Origin: JAMCRM01 sp041685075
GTDB lineage: Bacteria > Acidobacteriota > Terriglobia > Bryobacterales > Bryobacteraceae
Reading direction: 5' to 3'
NCBI GenBank assembly: GCA_041685075.1
Contig: JAWLGN010000113.1
Location: 1-16,298, forward strand
Length of the DNA stretch: 16,298 nucleotides
Shown piece by piece: positions 1-6,688 of this stretch. Each line of letters opens with the position of its first letter. The stretch's first letter is position 1. The notes under the pieces are model-generated. The model was not told where the DNA came from. It worked only from the letters and a program-made list of their open reading frames with translations, and did no database searches. A program made the position numbers and the translations under genes.

Positions 1-809
1 CCGATGATGTCCAGGTATGGGGGCGCGCCGCCCAGCTCCGGCGCCGCGCGGCCCAGCAGCATGTCGAAGACCTCGAACTGGCTGGCGTTCTTGTCGCGCG
101 AGGGCTGCACCACGTCGCTGCGCAGGGGCGGCACGGTGTGGATGAGCGGTTCCGGGTAAACCAGGCGCGCGCGGGGGTCGACGTCGCGGATGGCGTCGGC
201 GCCGGCCAGGGCGGCACGGATGAGCTGGCGCTTCAACTCGCCGTCGCGCCCGCGGGCGAAGGGGTACATAATGCGGCGCGAAGCCGCCCAGGCGAAGAAA
301 GAGATCTCGTTGATGGGGGCGAAGTAGGGCACTTCGTCGCCGGTATCGCGGTGATGCTCGGTTACGGCGCGGCAGAAGCGCGCGTAGCGGTCGACGAAGG
401 CGGCGGAGAAGATGTCCAGGTCGTCCGGCCAGCCGTAGTGGCAGATGTCCCAGATCACCTGCACGCCCTCGCGCCGGGAGGCCTCCAGCATGGGGGCCCA
501 GGGGGAGAAATTGTAGGCCCCGCCACGGTCCATGAGGTGCCAGCGGATGCCGTCGCGCGCGGTGAGAATCCCCATGCCGCGCAGCAGCGCGTAGTCCTCG
601 GCGGCGTAGATATCGTGCTGGACGGCGGCGGTCATGTCCAGCCGTTGCCGCCTGGTGTTGATGTGACAGGAGCACTCGAATCCCCCAATCCAGAAGGAAC
701 GGAACAGCCGCGTGCCGTCGCGCTCCGGCTCGGGGTGGTGCACCAGGCCGTTGGGCGAGACCGCGCGCGGGTTGGTTCGAATCAGGGTTTCGGGGCTATC
801 GGTTGTCAT
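1..809 (-). CDS. Clan GH-A (GH1-like) glycosidase, 3' end cut off by window edge
   Basis: An N-terminal 269 residues are visible; the gene leaves the window at base 1. It begins at ATG 809-807, inside the last codons of the upstream GH2 gene (14-nt overlap), so translation is probably coupled. The pattern is that of a (beta/alpha)8 retaining glycosidase: an early FWIGGFECS strand, a DGIRWHLMD segment near residues 86-94, VIWDICHYGWPDD near 118-130, and APINEISFF around 164-172, where E168 after Asn is the expected acid/base Glu of clan GH-A. The nucleophile Glu would lie beyond the edge. No signal peptide is seen, so it probably acts in the cytoplasm on short oligosaccharides. The family resembles COG2723 beta-glucosidases, but the substrate cannot be read from sequence. 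It could equally be an unclassified GH-A enzyme. Confidence 0.8.
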   Translation of the reverse strand, partial: MTTDSPETLIRTNPRAVSPNGLVHHPEPERDGTRLFRSFWIGGFECSCHINTRRQRLDMTAAVQHDIYAAEDYALLRGMGILTARDGIRWHLMDRGGAYNFSPWAPMLEASRREGVQVIWDICHYGWPDDLDIFSAAFVDRYARFCRAVTEHHRDTGDEVPYFAPINEISFFAWAASRRIMYPFARGRDGELKRQLIRAALAGADAIRDVDPRARLVYPEPLIHTVPPLRSDVVQPSRDKNASQFEVFDMLLGRAAPELGGAPPYLDII

Positions 810-2667
810 AAGTCGTCTGGTAATCCTCGAAGGGAACGATGTATTGGTGGCGCTGGAAATGCATGAGACGCTCGCGCCAGGCGTACTCGACCTGCCGGTC
901 GCGCTGGGTGCGCGGCCCGCGGGTGGCCAGGGCAATGTTCTCGATGGGGAACTTGGGGCGGCGGTCGGCGTAGAGCAGGCCGTTGGCCTCCTGGTAGGTA
1001 TCGGTGAACTGGGTGTAGCAGAAGCCCGCCAGCACGGGCAGCGCGCGGACCACGCGCAGCAGGTGCATGTACTGCTTGCCGAAGTCCTCGGCGGTCTCCG
1101 AACGCGAGTAGCCCCAGGTGCTGGTGGGGTCGCCGGAGTAGGCGATGCCGCCGAACTCGGTGAGCATGATGGGCTGGTCGGCGGGCTGGCCTTCGAGCAG
1201 CAGCAGGCGGCCGCCGGGGCGCTCGCGCTTGAACAACTGGGGCACCTCCTCGGCGCTGCCGTAGCGGCGGGCGATGCGTTCGGGCTGGTCGTCGTAGTCG
1301 TGGATGCCGATGATGTCGGTGGCCACGCTCTCCCAGCCGTCGTTGCCGACCACCGGACGGGTGGGGTCGAGCGTTTTGGTCAGGTGATAGAGGGCCTGCA
1401 CGTAGTGGCGCTGGGCGGGGCTGTCGGGCAGGTCCGGCACCCCCCAGGATTCGTTGAAGGGCACCCAGGCGACGATGCAGGGGTGGCTGATGTCGCGCGC
1501 AATCACCGCGGTCCACTCGCGCGTGAGCCGCTCGATGGAGAGCCTGTTGAAGCGGTAGGCGCTGGGCATCTCCTCCCAGACCAGCAGGCCCAGGTGGTCG
1601 GCCCAGTAGAGATAGCGCGGGTTTTCGACCTTCTGGTGCTTGCGCACGCCGTTGAAACCCATGGCCTTGGCGAGTTCCACGTCGCGCCGGAAGGCGTCGT
1701 CGTCGGGCGCGGTGAGGCCGGTTTCGGGCCAGTAGCCCTGGTCGAGCACCATGCGGAGCTGGTAGGGCCGGCCGTTGAGGACGAACTTGTCGCCCTGCAC
1801 CCCGATGGAGCGCAGCGCGGTGTAGCTGGAGGCGGTATCGATGAGGTCGCCGCGGCCGCCCCAGAGTTTCAGCTCCACCCGGATGATGGTGGGGGTGGCG
1901 GGGCTCCAGAGCAGCTCGTTGCGGTAGTCGTCGATTCCGGGGTCGGAAAGGGCGATGCGGCGGTGCACCTCGCCGGCCACCACGGTGTAGGTGTCGTCGG
2001 CCAGCAGGTTGGATTCCTGCCAGAGTTTCACGTTGAGGCGCAGGTTATCGCGGTGCTCGCCTTCGATGTGGGCCTCGAAGCCCAGCTCCCAGCGCTCCAC
2101 GTTGGGGGTCCAGCGCACGGAGGCGATCCAGGTGGCCGGCACCTTTTCCAGCCACACGGTCTGCCAGATGCCCGTGGTGCGGGGATACCAGATGGAGTGC
2201 GGGTGGAGCTGCCAGTCCTGCTTGCCGCGGGGCTTGGAGAGATCGGCGGGATCGTCGTAGACCCGCACCACCACGCTCTGCGGGCCGCCGGGCCTCAGGA
2301 ACTGGGTGATGTCCTGGTGGAAGGGCGTGTAGCCGCCGTCGTGCCGCATGGCCAGCTTGCCGTTCACCCAGACGGTGGCGCTGTAGTCCACGGCGCCGAA
2401 GTGGAGCAGCACCCGCTCGCCCTGCGCCAGCTCGGGCGCGTCGAAGAGCCGGTGATACCAGCAGGAGCGGAAGAAGTCGGGCTCGTGGACGCCGCTGGCC
2501 TCGCACTCGGGGGCGAACGGCACCAGGATGGTGCCGCCGTTCCATTCCACCTGGTCGGGGAGCGTCCAGCGGGCGTCCCGGTCGATGATGAAATCCCAAG
2601 TTCCGTCGAGCGAGGACCAGTTTGCGCGTTCCAACTGGGGCCTGGGATATCCGTGCGCTGAAGTCAA
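796..2667 (-). CDS. Glycoside hydrolase family 2 (beta-galactosidase/beta-glucuronidase type)
   Basis: The product has 623 residues and the GH2 domain order: an N-terminal jelly-roll sugar-binding domain (about 1-165, with SLDGTWDF and a WYHR segment), an immunoglobulin-like domain (about 170-280), then a TIM barrel. Two catalytic motifs are clear: VPFNESWG with acid/base E406, and MLTEFGGIA with nucleophile E504. The GVRKHQKVENPRYLYWAD segment and LLVWEEMPS are typical of the barrel. I chose the TTG start at 2667-2665 because AAGGAG lies about 9 nt upstream and the protein then begins at the usual family position. The frame stays open to an ATG at 2886, but that extension is proline/arginine-rich and does not look coding. 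There is no signal peptide. It heads a two-gene operon with the downstream GH-A enzyme; substrate unknown. Confidence 0.92.
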   Translation of the reverse strand: MTSAHGYPRPQLERANWSSLDGTWDFIIDRDARWTLPDQVEWNGGTILVPFAPECEASGVHEPDFFRSCWYHRLFDAPELAQGERVLLHFGAVDYSATVWVNGKLAMRHDGGYTPFHQDITQFLRPGGPQSVVVRVYDDPADLSKPRGKQDWQLHPHSIWYPRTTGIWQTVWLEKVPATWIASVRWTPNVERWELGFEAHIEGEHRDNLRLNVKLWQESNLLADDTYTVVAGEVHRRIALSDPGIDDYRNELLWSPATPTIIRVELKLWGGRGDLIDTASSYTALRSIGVQGDKFVLNGRPYQLRMVLDQGYWPETGLTAPDDDAFRRDVELAKAMGFNGVRKHQKVENPRYLYWADHLGLLVWEEMPSAYRFNRLSIERLTREWTAVIARDISHPCIVAWVPFNESWGVPDLPDSPAQRHYVQALYHLTKTLDPTRPVVGNDGWESVATDIIGIHDYDDQPERIARRYGSAEEVPQLFKRERPGGRLLLLEGQPADQPIMLTEFGGIAYSGDPTSTWGYSRSETAEDFGKQYMHLLRVVRALPVLAGFCYTQFTDTYQEANGLLYADRRPKFPIENIALATRGPRTQRDRQVEYAWRERLMHFQRHQYIVPFEDYQTTYDNR

Positions 2668-2807
2668 GATCCCTCTCCTTGTCGTAAACTGCCCGCGGGT
2701 GCAGCAGAGGCATGGCGTGGAATGTGCGGTGTCGGCTGCCGCATCTCTCGGGAGACCGCTTGCCGCGGGATGGACCGCCTCCGCACGGGTATCGGCGGCG
2801 GGTTTGT

Positions 2808-2827
2808 CCGTGAAATTAATGTGACGG
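2808..2827. promoter_or_regulatory. 20-bp imperfect palindrome, candidate operator
   Basis: The half-sites CCGTGAAATT and AATGTGACGG are inverted repeats at 8 of 10 paired positions, centred on ATTAAT. The AT-rich centre stands out from its GC-rich surroundings. It lies about 140 bp upstream of the GH2 start and 170 bp upstream of the E1 alpha start, so a regulator bound here could act on either side. The cognate regulator is not in the window; role inferred from symmetry and location only. Confidence 0.35.
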
Positions 2828-2875
2828 CGCCGCAGAGGTAGGGGTTTCTCATGCCCGATATGCCCGTCATGCACT

Positions 2876-2891
2876 CCCGGTGCCAACCGGG
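2876..2891. repeat. Short perfect inverted repeat
   Basis: CCCGGT and ACCGGG are perfect inverted copies separated by GCCA. The element is non-coding and lies in the divergent control region. In this GC-rich DNA a 6-bp stem can arise by chance, so it is only a minor candidate for a protein-binding site or RNA hairpin. Confidence 0.25.
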
Positions 2892-2957
2892 CGGAGTTGC
2901 AGGCGCCTGAAGGGAAAGAGCTTACGCTCGCCGCAGCAGGGCGGATGTGAAATGACG

Positions 2958-2963
2958 TATACT
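2958..2963 (+). promoter_or_regulatory. -10-like hexamer before the E1 alpha gene
   Basis: TATACT matches the sigma-70-type -10 consensus at five of six positions and lies 35 bases before the E1 alpha ATG. No recognisable -35 element lies 16-18 bases upstream, so the promoter would be activator-dependent or the match is accidental. The leader would carry the CTCGC/GCGAG hairpin that partly covers the ribosome binding site. Confidence 0.3.
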
Positions 2964-2997
2964 ACTCGCTTACACACCTGTTGCGAGGCGATTTCCG

Positions 2998-4008
2998 ATG
3001 AGCGCCGCCCAAGCCACAACCCTGCTAAACAATACTTCGGCCGGTGGGCAGGCTGCCATAGCCGGCAAATTCCTCTATTACCTCTCGATGATGCGGGAGG
3101 TGGAGGACCGCATTGAGCGCAAGCTGTACCGTCAAGGGAAGATTGTTGGCGGGGTTTATGTCGGGCGGGGGCAGGAAGCCATTCCTGTCGGCACCGCCAT
3201 GCAGGCGCTGCCCGAAGACGTACTGTTTCCTTCTCACCGCGACATGGCCGTCTACCTGATCCGGGGCGTCCATCCCCGCAATATCTTCGCCCAGTACATG
3301 GGGCGGATCGGGGGCCTTACGCGCGGCAAAGACGGCAACATGCACATGGGCGACATGCGGCTGAACATCGTGGCCATCATCAGCGCCATGGCGGCCTGCG
3401 TGCCGGTGGCCGCGGGCGCCGCGCTGGCGCAGAAGTACCGCGGATCGAAGGGCGTGGTGTTGTGCTACTTCGGCGACGGCGCCACCAGCCGCGGCGACTG
3501 GCACGAGGGCATCAACCTGGCCTCGGTCCAGAAACTCCCCCTGGTGCTGGTGTGCAACAACAACGCCTACGCCTACTCCACGCCGCTCGAGAAACAGATG
3601 GCCTGCGCCCACGTGGCCGACCGCGCGCCGGGCTACGGCATTCCGGCGGAGATCGTGGACGGCAACGACGTGTTCGCGGTTTATGAGGCTACCGGGCGCG
3701 CCATCGAACACGCGCGTGCCGGCAAGGGACCCTACCTGCTGGAGTGCAAGACCTTCCGCATGACCGGCCACGCGGCGCACGATTCCGCCGCCTACGTTCC
3801 CAAGCGCCTGTTCGAGGAGTGGGCCAAGAAGGATCCCATCCTGCGGCTGGAAAAGCTCATGATGAAGCGCCGGTGGGCCGACCGCGAGGCCATCGACGCG
3901 CTGCACGCCGAAGTCCGCAGGGAGGTGGACGAGGCCGTCGAGTGGGCTGAAAACAGCCCCTACCCCGACCCTTCCGAACTCTGCGAGGGCGTCTACGACG
4001 AGGGTTAA
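2998..4008 (+). CDS. 2-oxoacid dehydrogenase E1 component, alpha subunit (branched-chain type)
   Basis: The 336-residue product is the thiamine diphosphate-binding alpha subunit of an alpha2-beta2 E1 that decarboxylates a 2-oxoacid. The ThDP motif runs from GDG at 159-161 to NNN at 187-189. The wording around it (GDGATSRGDWHEGINLASVQ) is closer, from memory of the families, to branched-chain 2-oxoacid dehydrogenases than to classical pyruvate dehydrogenases, as is the GHAAHDSAAY loop. The ATG at 2998 has GAGG 9 nt upstream, and the protein starts at the usual point before the KFLYYLSMMREVEDR helix. The beta subunit follows after 3 nt. Pyruvate or acetoin as the true substrate cannot be excluded. 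Confidence 0.93.
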   Translation: MSAAQATTLLNNTSAGGQAAIAGKFLYYLSMMREVEDRIERKLYRQGKIVGGVYVGRGQEAIPVGTAMQALPEDVLFPSHRDMAVYLIRGVHPRNIFAQYMGRIGGLTRGKDGNMHMGDMRLNIVAIISAMAACVPVAAGAALAQKYRGSKGVVLCYFGDGATSRGDWHEGINLASVQKLPLVLVCNNNAYAYSTPLEKQMACAHVADRAPGYGIPAEIVDGNDVFAVYEATGRAIEHARAGKGPYLLECKTFRMTGHAAHDSAAYVPKRLFEEWAKKDPILRLEKLMMKRRWADREAIDALHAEVRREVDEAVEWAENSPYPDPSELCEGVYDEG

Positions 4009-4011
4009 GCG

Positions 4012-4986
4012 ATGGCCACTGTGACCTACCTGGAAGCAATCCGCCAAGGTCTCTGGGAGGAGATGGAGCGCGATCCCGACGTGTTCCTGCTCGGGGAAGA
4101 TATCGGAGTGTACGGCGGCGCCTTCAAGGTGACGGCCGGGTTTCTGGAGCGGTTCGGGGAGCGCCGCGTCATCGACACCCCCATCAGCGAATCGGCCATC
4201 GCGGGAGCGGCCATCGGGGCCAGCCTGATGGGGCTGCGGCCGGTGGCGGAGATGCAGTTTTCCGACTTCATCTCCTGCGCCTACGACCAGATCACCAACT
4301 TCGCGGCCAAGTGCCGCTACCGCTGGGGGGCGCGCGTGCCCATGGTGATCCGGGCGCCGGCGGGCGGCGGCACGCACGGCGGGCCGTTCCACTCCCAGAA
4401 CCCCGAGGCGCCGTTCGTCCACACCCCGGGGCTGAAGGTCATCGAGCCGGCTACCGCCTACGACGCCAAGGGGCTGATCAAGTCCGCCATCCGGGACAAC
4501 AACCCGGTGCTGTTCTTCGAGCACAAGGCGCTCTACCGGCGGATCAAGGAAGACCTGCCGGAGGAGGAGTACACGGTCCCCATCGGCAAGGCGCGGGTGG
4601 CCCGGGAAGGCAGGGACCTGACGATCATCACCTACGGCGCCATGGTGTGGACGGCGCTCGAAGCCGCCGACCAGTTGGCCGCCGAGGGCAGCGAGGTGGA
4701 GGTCATCGACCTGCGCACGCTGCTGCCGCTCGACGAAGAGGCGGTGCTGGCCAGCGCGCGGAAGTGCTCGAAGGCGATCGTGCTGCACGAGGATACCCGT
4801 ACCGGCGGCATCGGCGGCGAGATCTCCGCCATCGTCACGGAGAAAGCGTTTGAAGCGTTGGATGGCCCGGTGGTGCGGGTGACCGCGCCGGACACTCCGG
4901 TGCCGTTCAGCCCGCCGCTCGAAAAGGCCTTCCTGCCCGACGCCGCAAAAGTGCTGGAGGCGGCCCGGCGGCTGCTGGCGTACTAG
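4012..4986 (+). CDS. 2-oxoacid dehydrogenase E1 component, beta subunit
   Basis: The 324-residue product is the transketolase-like beta subunit that completes the E1 active site with the upstream alpha subunit. The N-terminal pyrimidine-binding domain contains VFLLGEDIGVYGG (24-36) and DTPISE, with E60 as the Glu that activates ThDP. The GGPFHSQNPEAPF segment (123-135) places H127 where branched-chain E1 beta has its active-site His. The C-terminal transketolase domain runs from about 200 (LTIITYGAMV) to the end. GAGGG at the end of the alpha gene serves as ribosome binding site. No E2 (lipoyl acyltransferase) or E3 (lipoamide dehydrogenase) gene follows; the next gene is a sulfatase, so the partners must be encoded elsewhere. 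Confidence 0.93.
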   Translation: MATVTYLEAIRQGLWEEMERDPDVFLLGEDIGVYGGAFKVTAGFLERFGERRVIDTPISESAIAGAAIGASLMGLRPVAEMQFSDFISCAYDQITNFAAKCRYRWGARVPMVIRAPAGGGTHGGPFHSQNPEAPFVHTPGLKVIEPATAYDAKGLIKSAIRDNNPVLFFEHKALYRRIKEDLPEEEYTVPIGKARVAREGRDLTIITYGAMVWTALEAADQLAAEGSEVEVIDLRTLLPLDEEAVLASARKCSKAIVLHEDTRTGGIGGEISAIVTEKAFEALDGPVVRVTAPDTPVPFSPPLEKAFLPDAAKVLEAARRLLAY

Positions 4987-4988
4987 GG

Positions 4989-5002
4989 GCGCCGGCCGGC
5001 GC
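4989..5002. terminator. Perfect 14-bp palindrome after the E1 beta stop codon
   Basis: GCGCCGGCCGGCGC is its own reverse complement and begins 3 bases after the TAG stop of the E1 beta gene. As RNA it gives a 5-bp GC stem with a GGCC loop. No U-tract follows, so it is at best a weak or Rho-assisted terminator, or an RNA-stability hairpin separating the E1 pair from the sulfatase. Confidence 0.35.
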
Positions 5003-5047
5003 GGTGGAGCTGAAACCCGCCCGAGAGCGAGGCTACAGGAGACAAGC

Positions 5048-6445
5048 ATGGCGATTTCCCGGCGTACATTTGTGGGCGGGCTGGCGGCGGCGCTGGCCGC
5101 CCGGGGAGCCGGAGCGCCCCCCAACATCGTCCTTTGCATGGCCGACGACCAGGGCTGGGGCGACGTGGGCTACCGCGACCACCCGGTGTTGAAGACCCCG
5201 GTGATGGACGAACTGGCCGCCACGGGGCTGCGCTTCGAGCGCTTTTACGCCGCCGCGCCGGTCTGCTCGCCGACGCGCGGCAGCGTGCTCACCGGCCGTC
5301 ATCCCAACCGTTACGGCTGCTTCTCCTGGGGACGCACCATCCGGCCGCAGGAGATCACGGTGGCGGAGGCGCTCAAAACGGCGGGCTACGCCACCGGGCA
5401 TTTCGGCAAGTGGCACGTGGGCCCGGTGCGCGCCGAGAGCACCGTCTCCCCCGGCGCGAGCGGCTTCGACGAGTGGTTCTCCAGCCCCAACTTCTTCGAG
5501 AACAACCCGCTGATGGCCCGCAACGGCAAGGTGGTGCGGACCCGTGGGGAGGGATCGCAGGTGACGGTGGATGCGGCGGCGGAGTTCATCCGGGGGGCGG
5601 TGAAGGAGAAGCGGCCCTTCCTGGCGCTGGTGTGGTTCGGCTCGCCGCACGCGCCCCACCAGGCGCTGGAGGAGGATCGCCTGCCCTACCGCGACCAGCC
5701 GGAGCGGCTCCAGCACTTCTACGGCGAGATCACCGCCATGGACCGCGCCATGGGCAACCTGCGGCGGGAACTGCGCCGCCTGGGGGTGGCCGGCAACACC
5801 CTGTTCTGGTACAACAGCGACAACGGGGCCATCCCGGTGGGGAGCACCGGGGGCCTTTCCGAACGCAAGGGGGCGCTGGGCGAGGGCGGCATCCGGGTGC
5901 CCGCCATGATCGAGTGGCCGGACCGCATCCGCAAGCCCCGCGTCATCCACATGCCCTGCGGCACGGTGGACATCTACCCCACGGTGGTGGAGCTGGCCGG
6001 GGCGAAGGTGCCGCGGCAAGTCGAGCCGCTCGACGGCATCAGCCTGGTTCCGCTGTTCGACGGCCGCCTGGAGCGGCGCGAGAAGCCGCTGGGCTTCTGG
6101 GTGCATCCCGAGGGCGGCATCGGAACGCCCAGCACCCAGTTGATGGAGGAGATGGAGCGCGAGCAGGCCGGCCTGGCGCCTCCCAAAACTCTGCCCGACC
6201 CCGGCCGCATCACCAGGCAATATCCTCCGGACGACTTCCCCGGGCCGGCGGCGTGGATCGACGGCGATTACAAACTGTACCGCCGCAAAGGGGTTTCTGC
6301 GCTCTACAACCTGGCCCGGGATCCGGTGGAGAAAAACGATCTTGCCGCGCGCGAGCCGGAACGCGTCCGGCGCATGGAAGCCGCGCTCGAGGCGTGGCAG
6401 CGTTCCGTGGTGCGCAGTCTGAACGGCGAGGATTACCGCGCCTGA
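5048..6445 (+). CDS. Tat-exported arylsulfatase (family S1)
   Basis: The 465-residue product hydrolyses sulfate esters. The signature CSPTRGSVLTGR places the formylglycine-forming cysteine at C73 and its partner at R77. D33 and D34 in MADDQGWGD, together with D258 and N259 in YNSDNG, are the expected calcium ligands; GKWHVG (120-125) supplies active-site Lys and His, and H201 in GSPHAP is also conserved. The N-terminus SRRTFVGGLAAALAARGAGA is a short twin-arginine signal, so the enzyme is probably folded and matured in the cytoplasm, then exported. AGGAGA lies 5 nt before the ATG. The substrate is unknown; the nearby glycosidases suggest a sulfated glycan, but no maturase gene is present in the window. 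Confidence 0.93.
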   Translation: MAISRRTFVGGLAAALAARGAGAPPNIVLCMADDQGWGDVGYRDHPVLKTPVMDELAATGLRFERFYAAAPVCSPTRGSVLTGRHPNRYGCFSWGRTIRPQEITVAEALKTAGYATGHFGKWHVGPVRAESTVSPGASGFDEWFSSPNFFENNPLMARNGKVVRTRGEGSQVTVDAAAEFIRGAVKEKRPFLALVWFGSPHAPHQALEEDRLPYRDQPERLQHFYGEITAMDRAMGNLRRELRRLGVAGNTLFWYNSDNGAIPVGSTGGLSERKGALGEGGIRVPAMIEWPDRIRKPRVIHMPCGTVDIYPTVVELAGAKVPRQVEPLDGISLVPLFDGRLERREKPLGFWVHPEGGIGTPSTQLMEEMEREQAGLAPPKTLPDPGRITRQYPPDDFPGPAAWIDGDYKLYRRKGVSALYNLARDPVEKNDLAAREPERVRRMEAALEAWQRSVVRSLNGEDYRA

Positions 6446-6451
6446 TGGCCC

Positions 6452-6521
6452 GGCGCAGGTAAGAACTGCGGGCTCCGTAAACTTCCTGCGCCCCCGGCGC
6501 GCGTCCGGCAACCGCGCGCCG
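6452..6521 (+). terminator. Two GC-rich hairpins after the sulfatase gene
   Basis: GGCGCAGG (6452-6459) pairs with CCTGCGCC (6485-6492). Next, CGGCGCGCG (6495-6503) pairs perfectly over 9 bp with CGCGCGCCG (6513-6521) around a 9-nt loop. The second is the strongest RNA hairpin I found in the window. Neither is followed by a run of T, so termination would have to be of a non-canonical or Rho-dependent kind. Their place right behind the sulfatase stop and before the next promoter fits a transcription boundary. Confidence 0.45.
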
Positions 6522-6633
6522 CTGCCCCCATGCCTGCCGCTTGCGGCGGGTGTGGCTTTCCCGACCGCGCCGCCGTGAGCGCCGTCACACTCCCTTCATC
6601 CCCCGCCGGTTTCGGCCATCCCGCTGCCGGTAA

Positions 6634-6650
6634 CGGCACGCCACTTGCCT
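6634..6650 (+). promoter_or_regulatory. Sigma-54 (-24/-12) promoter of the DUF892 fusion gene
   Basis: The sequence CGGCACGCCACTTGCCT matches the sigma-54 consensus TGGCACG-N4-TTGC at every position except the first T. The invariant GG (6635-6636) and GC (6647-6648) are exactly 10 bases apart. With C6648 as -12, transcription would start near 6660, giving a 28-nt leader that contains AAGGGAGGA just before the ATG at 6689. A sigma-54 activator gene lies in the same window (13442-14788), though a link between them is inference. Confidence 0.72.
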
Positions 6651-6688
6651 GACGTGCTGGCGAAAATCGCTCCTTTAAGGGAGGACGA

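Larger units (their letters stand above)
2668..2997. other. Divergent intergenic control region
   Basis: About 330 bases without a convincing gene separate the glycosidase pair (minus) from the 2-oxoacid dehydrogenase genes (plus). Short open frames occur on both strands but lack plausible composition or ribosome binding sites. The region holds a 20-bp imperfect palindrome (2808-2827), a short perfect inverted repeat (2876-2891) and a -10-like hexamer (2958-2963). Just before the E1 alpha start, CTCGC (2965-2969) can pair with GCGAG (2983-2987), which overlaps the GAGG ribosome binding site at 2985-2988. Confidence 0.6.

Noticed and set aside
712..2661. A 649-codon plus-strand frame across the GH2 gene
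   Set aside because: It is antisense to the GH2 gene with both catalytic glutamates, and its Val/Gly/Ala/His-rich translation has no recognisable domain.
2668..2886. N-terminal extension of the GH2 protein to an upstream ATG
   Set aside because: The added residues are not family-like, and TTG 2667 has a well-spaced AAGGAG.
2880..3116. A 78-codon plus-strand frame overlapping the E1 alpha start
   Set aside because: No ribosome binding site or family pattern, and it overlaps the E1 alpha gene out of frame.
3025..5139. A 704-codon open frame on the minus strand opposite the E1 genes
   Set aside because: It lies antisense to two genes with intact ThDP motifs and its product is low-complexity His/Arg/Gly/Val without a family pattern. 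Long antisense frames are expected in DNA this GC-rich.
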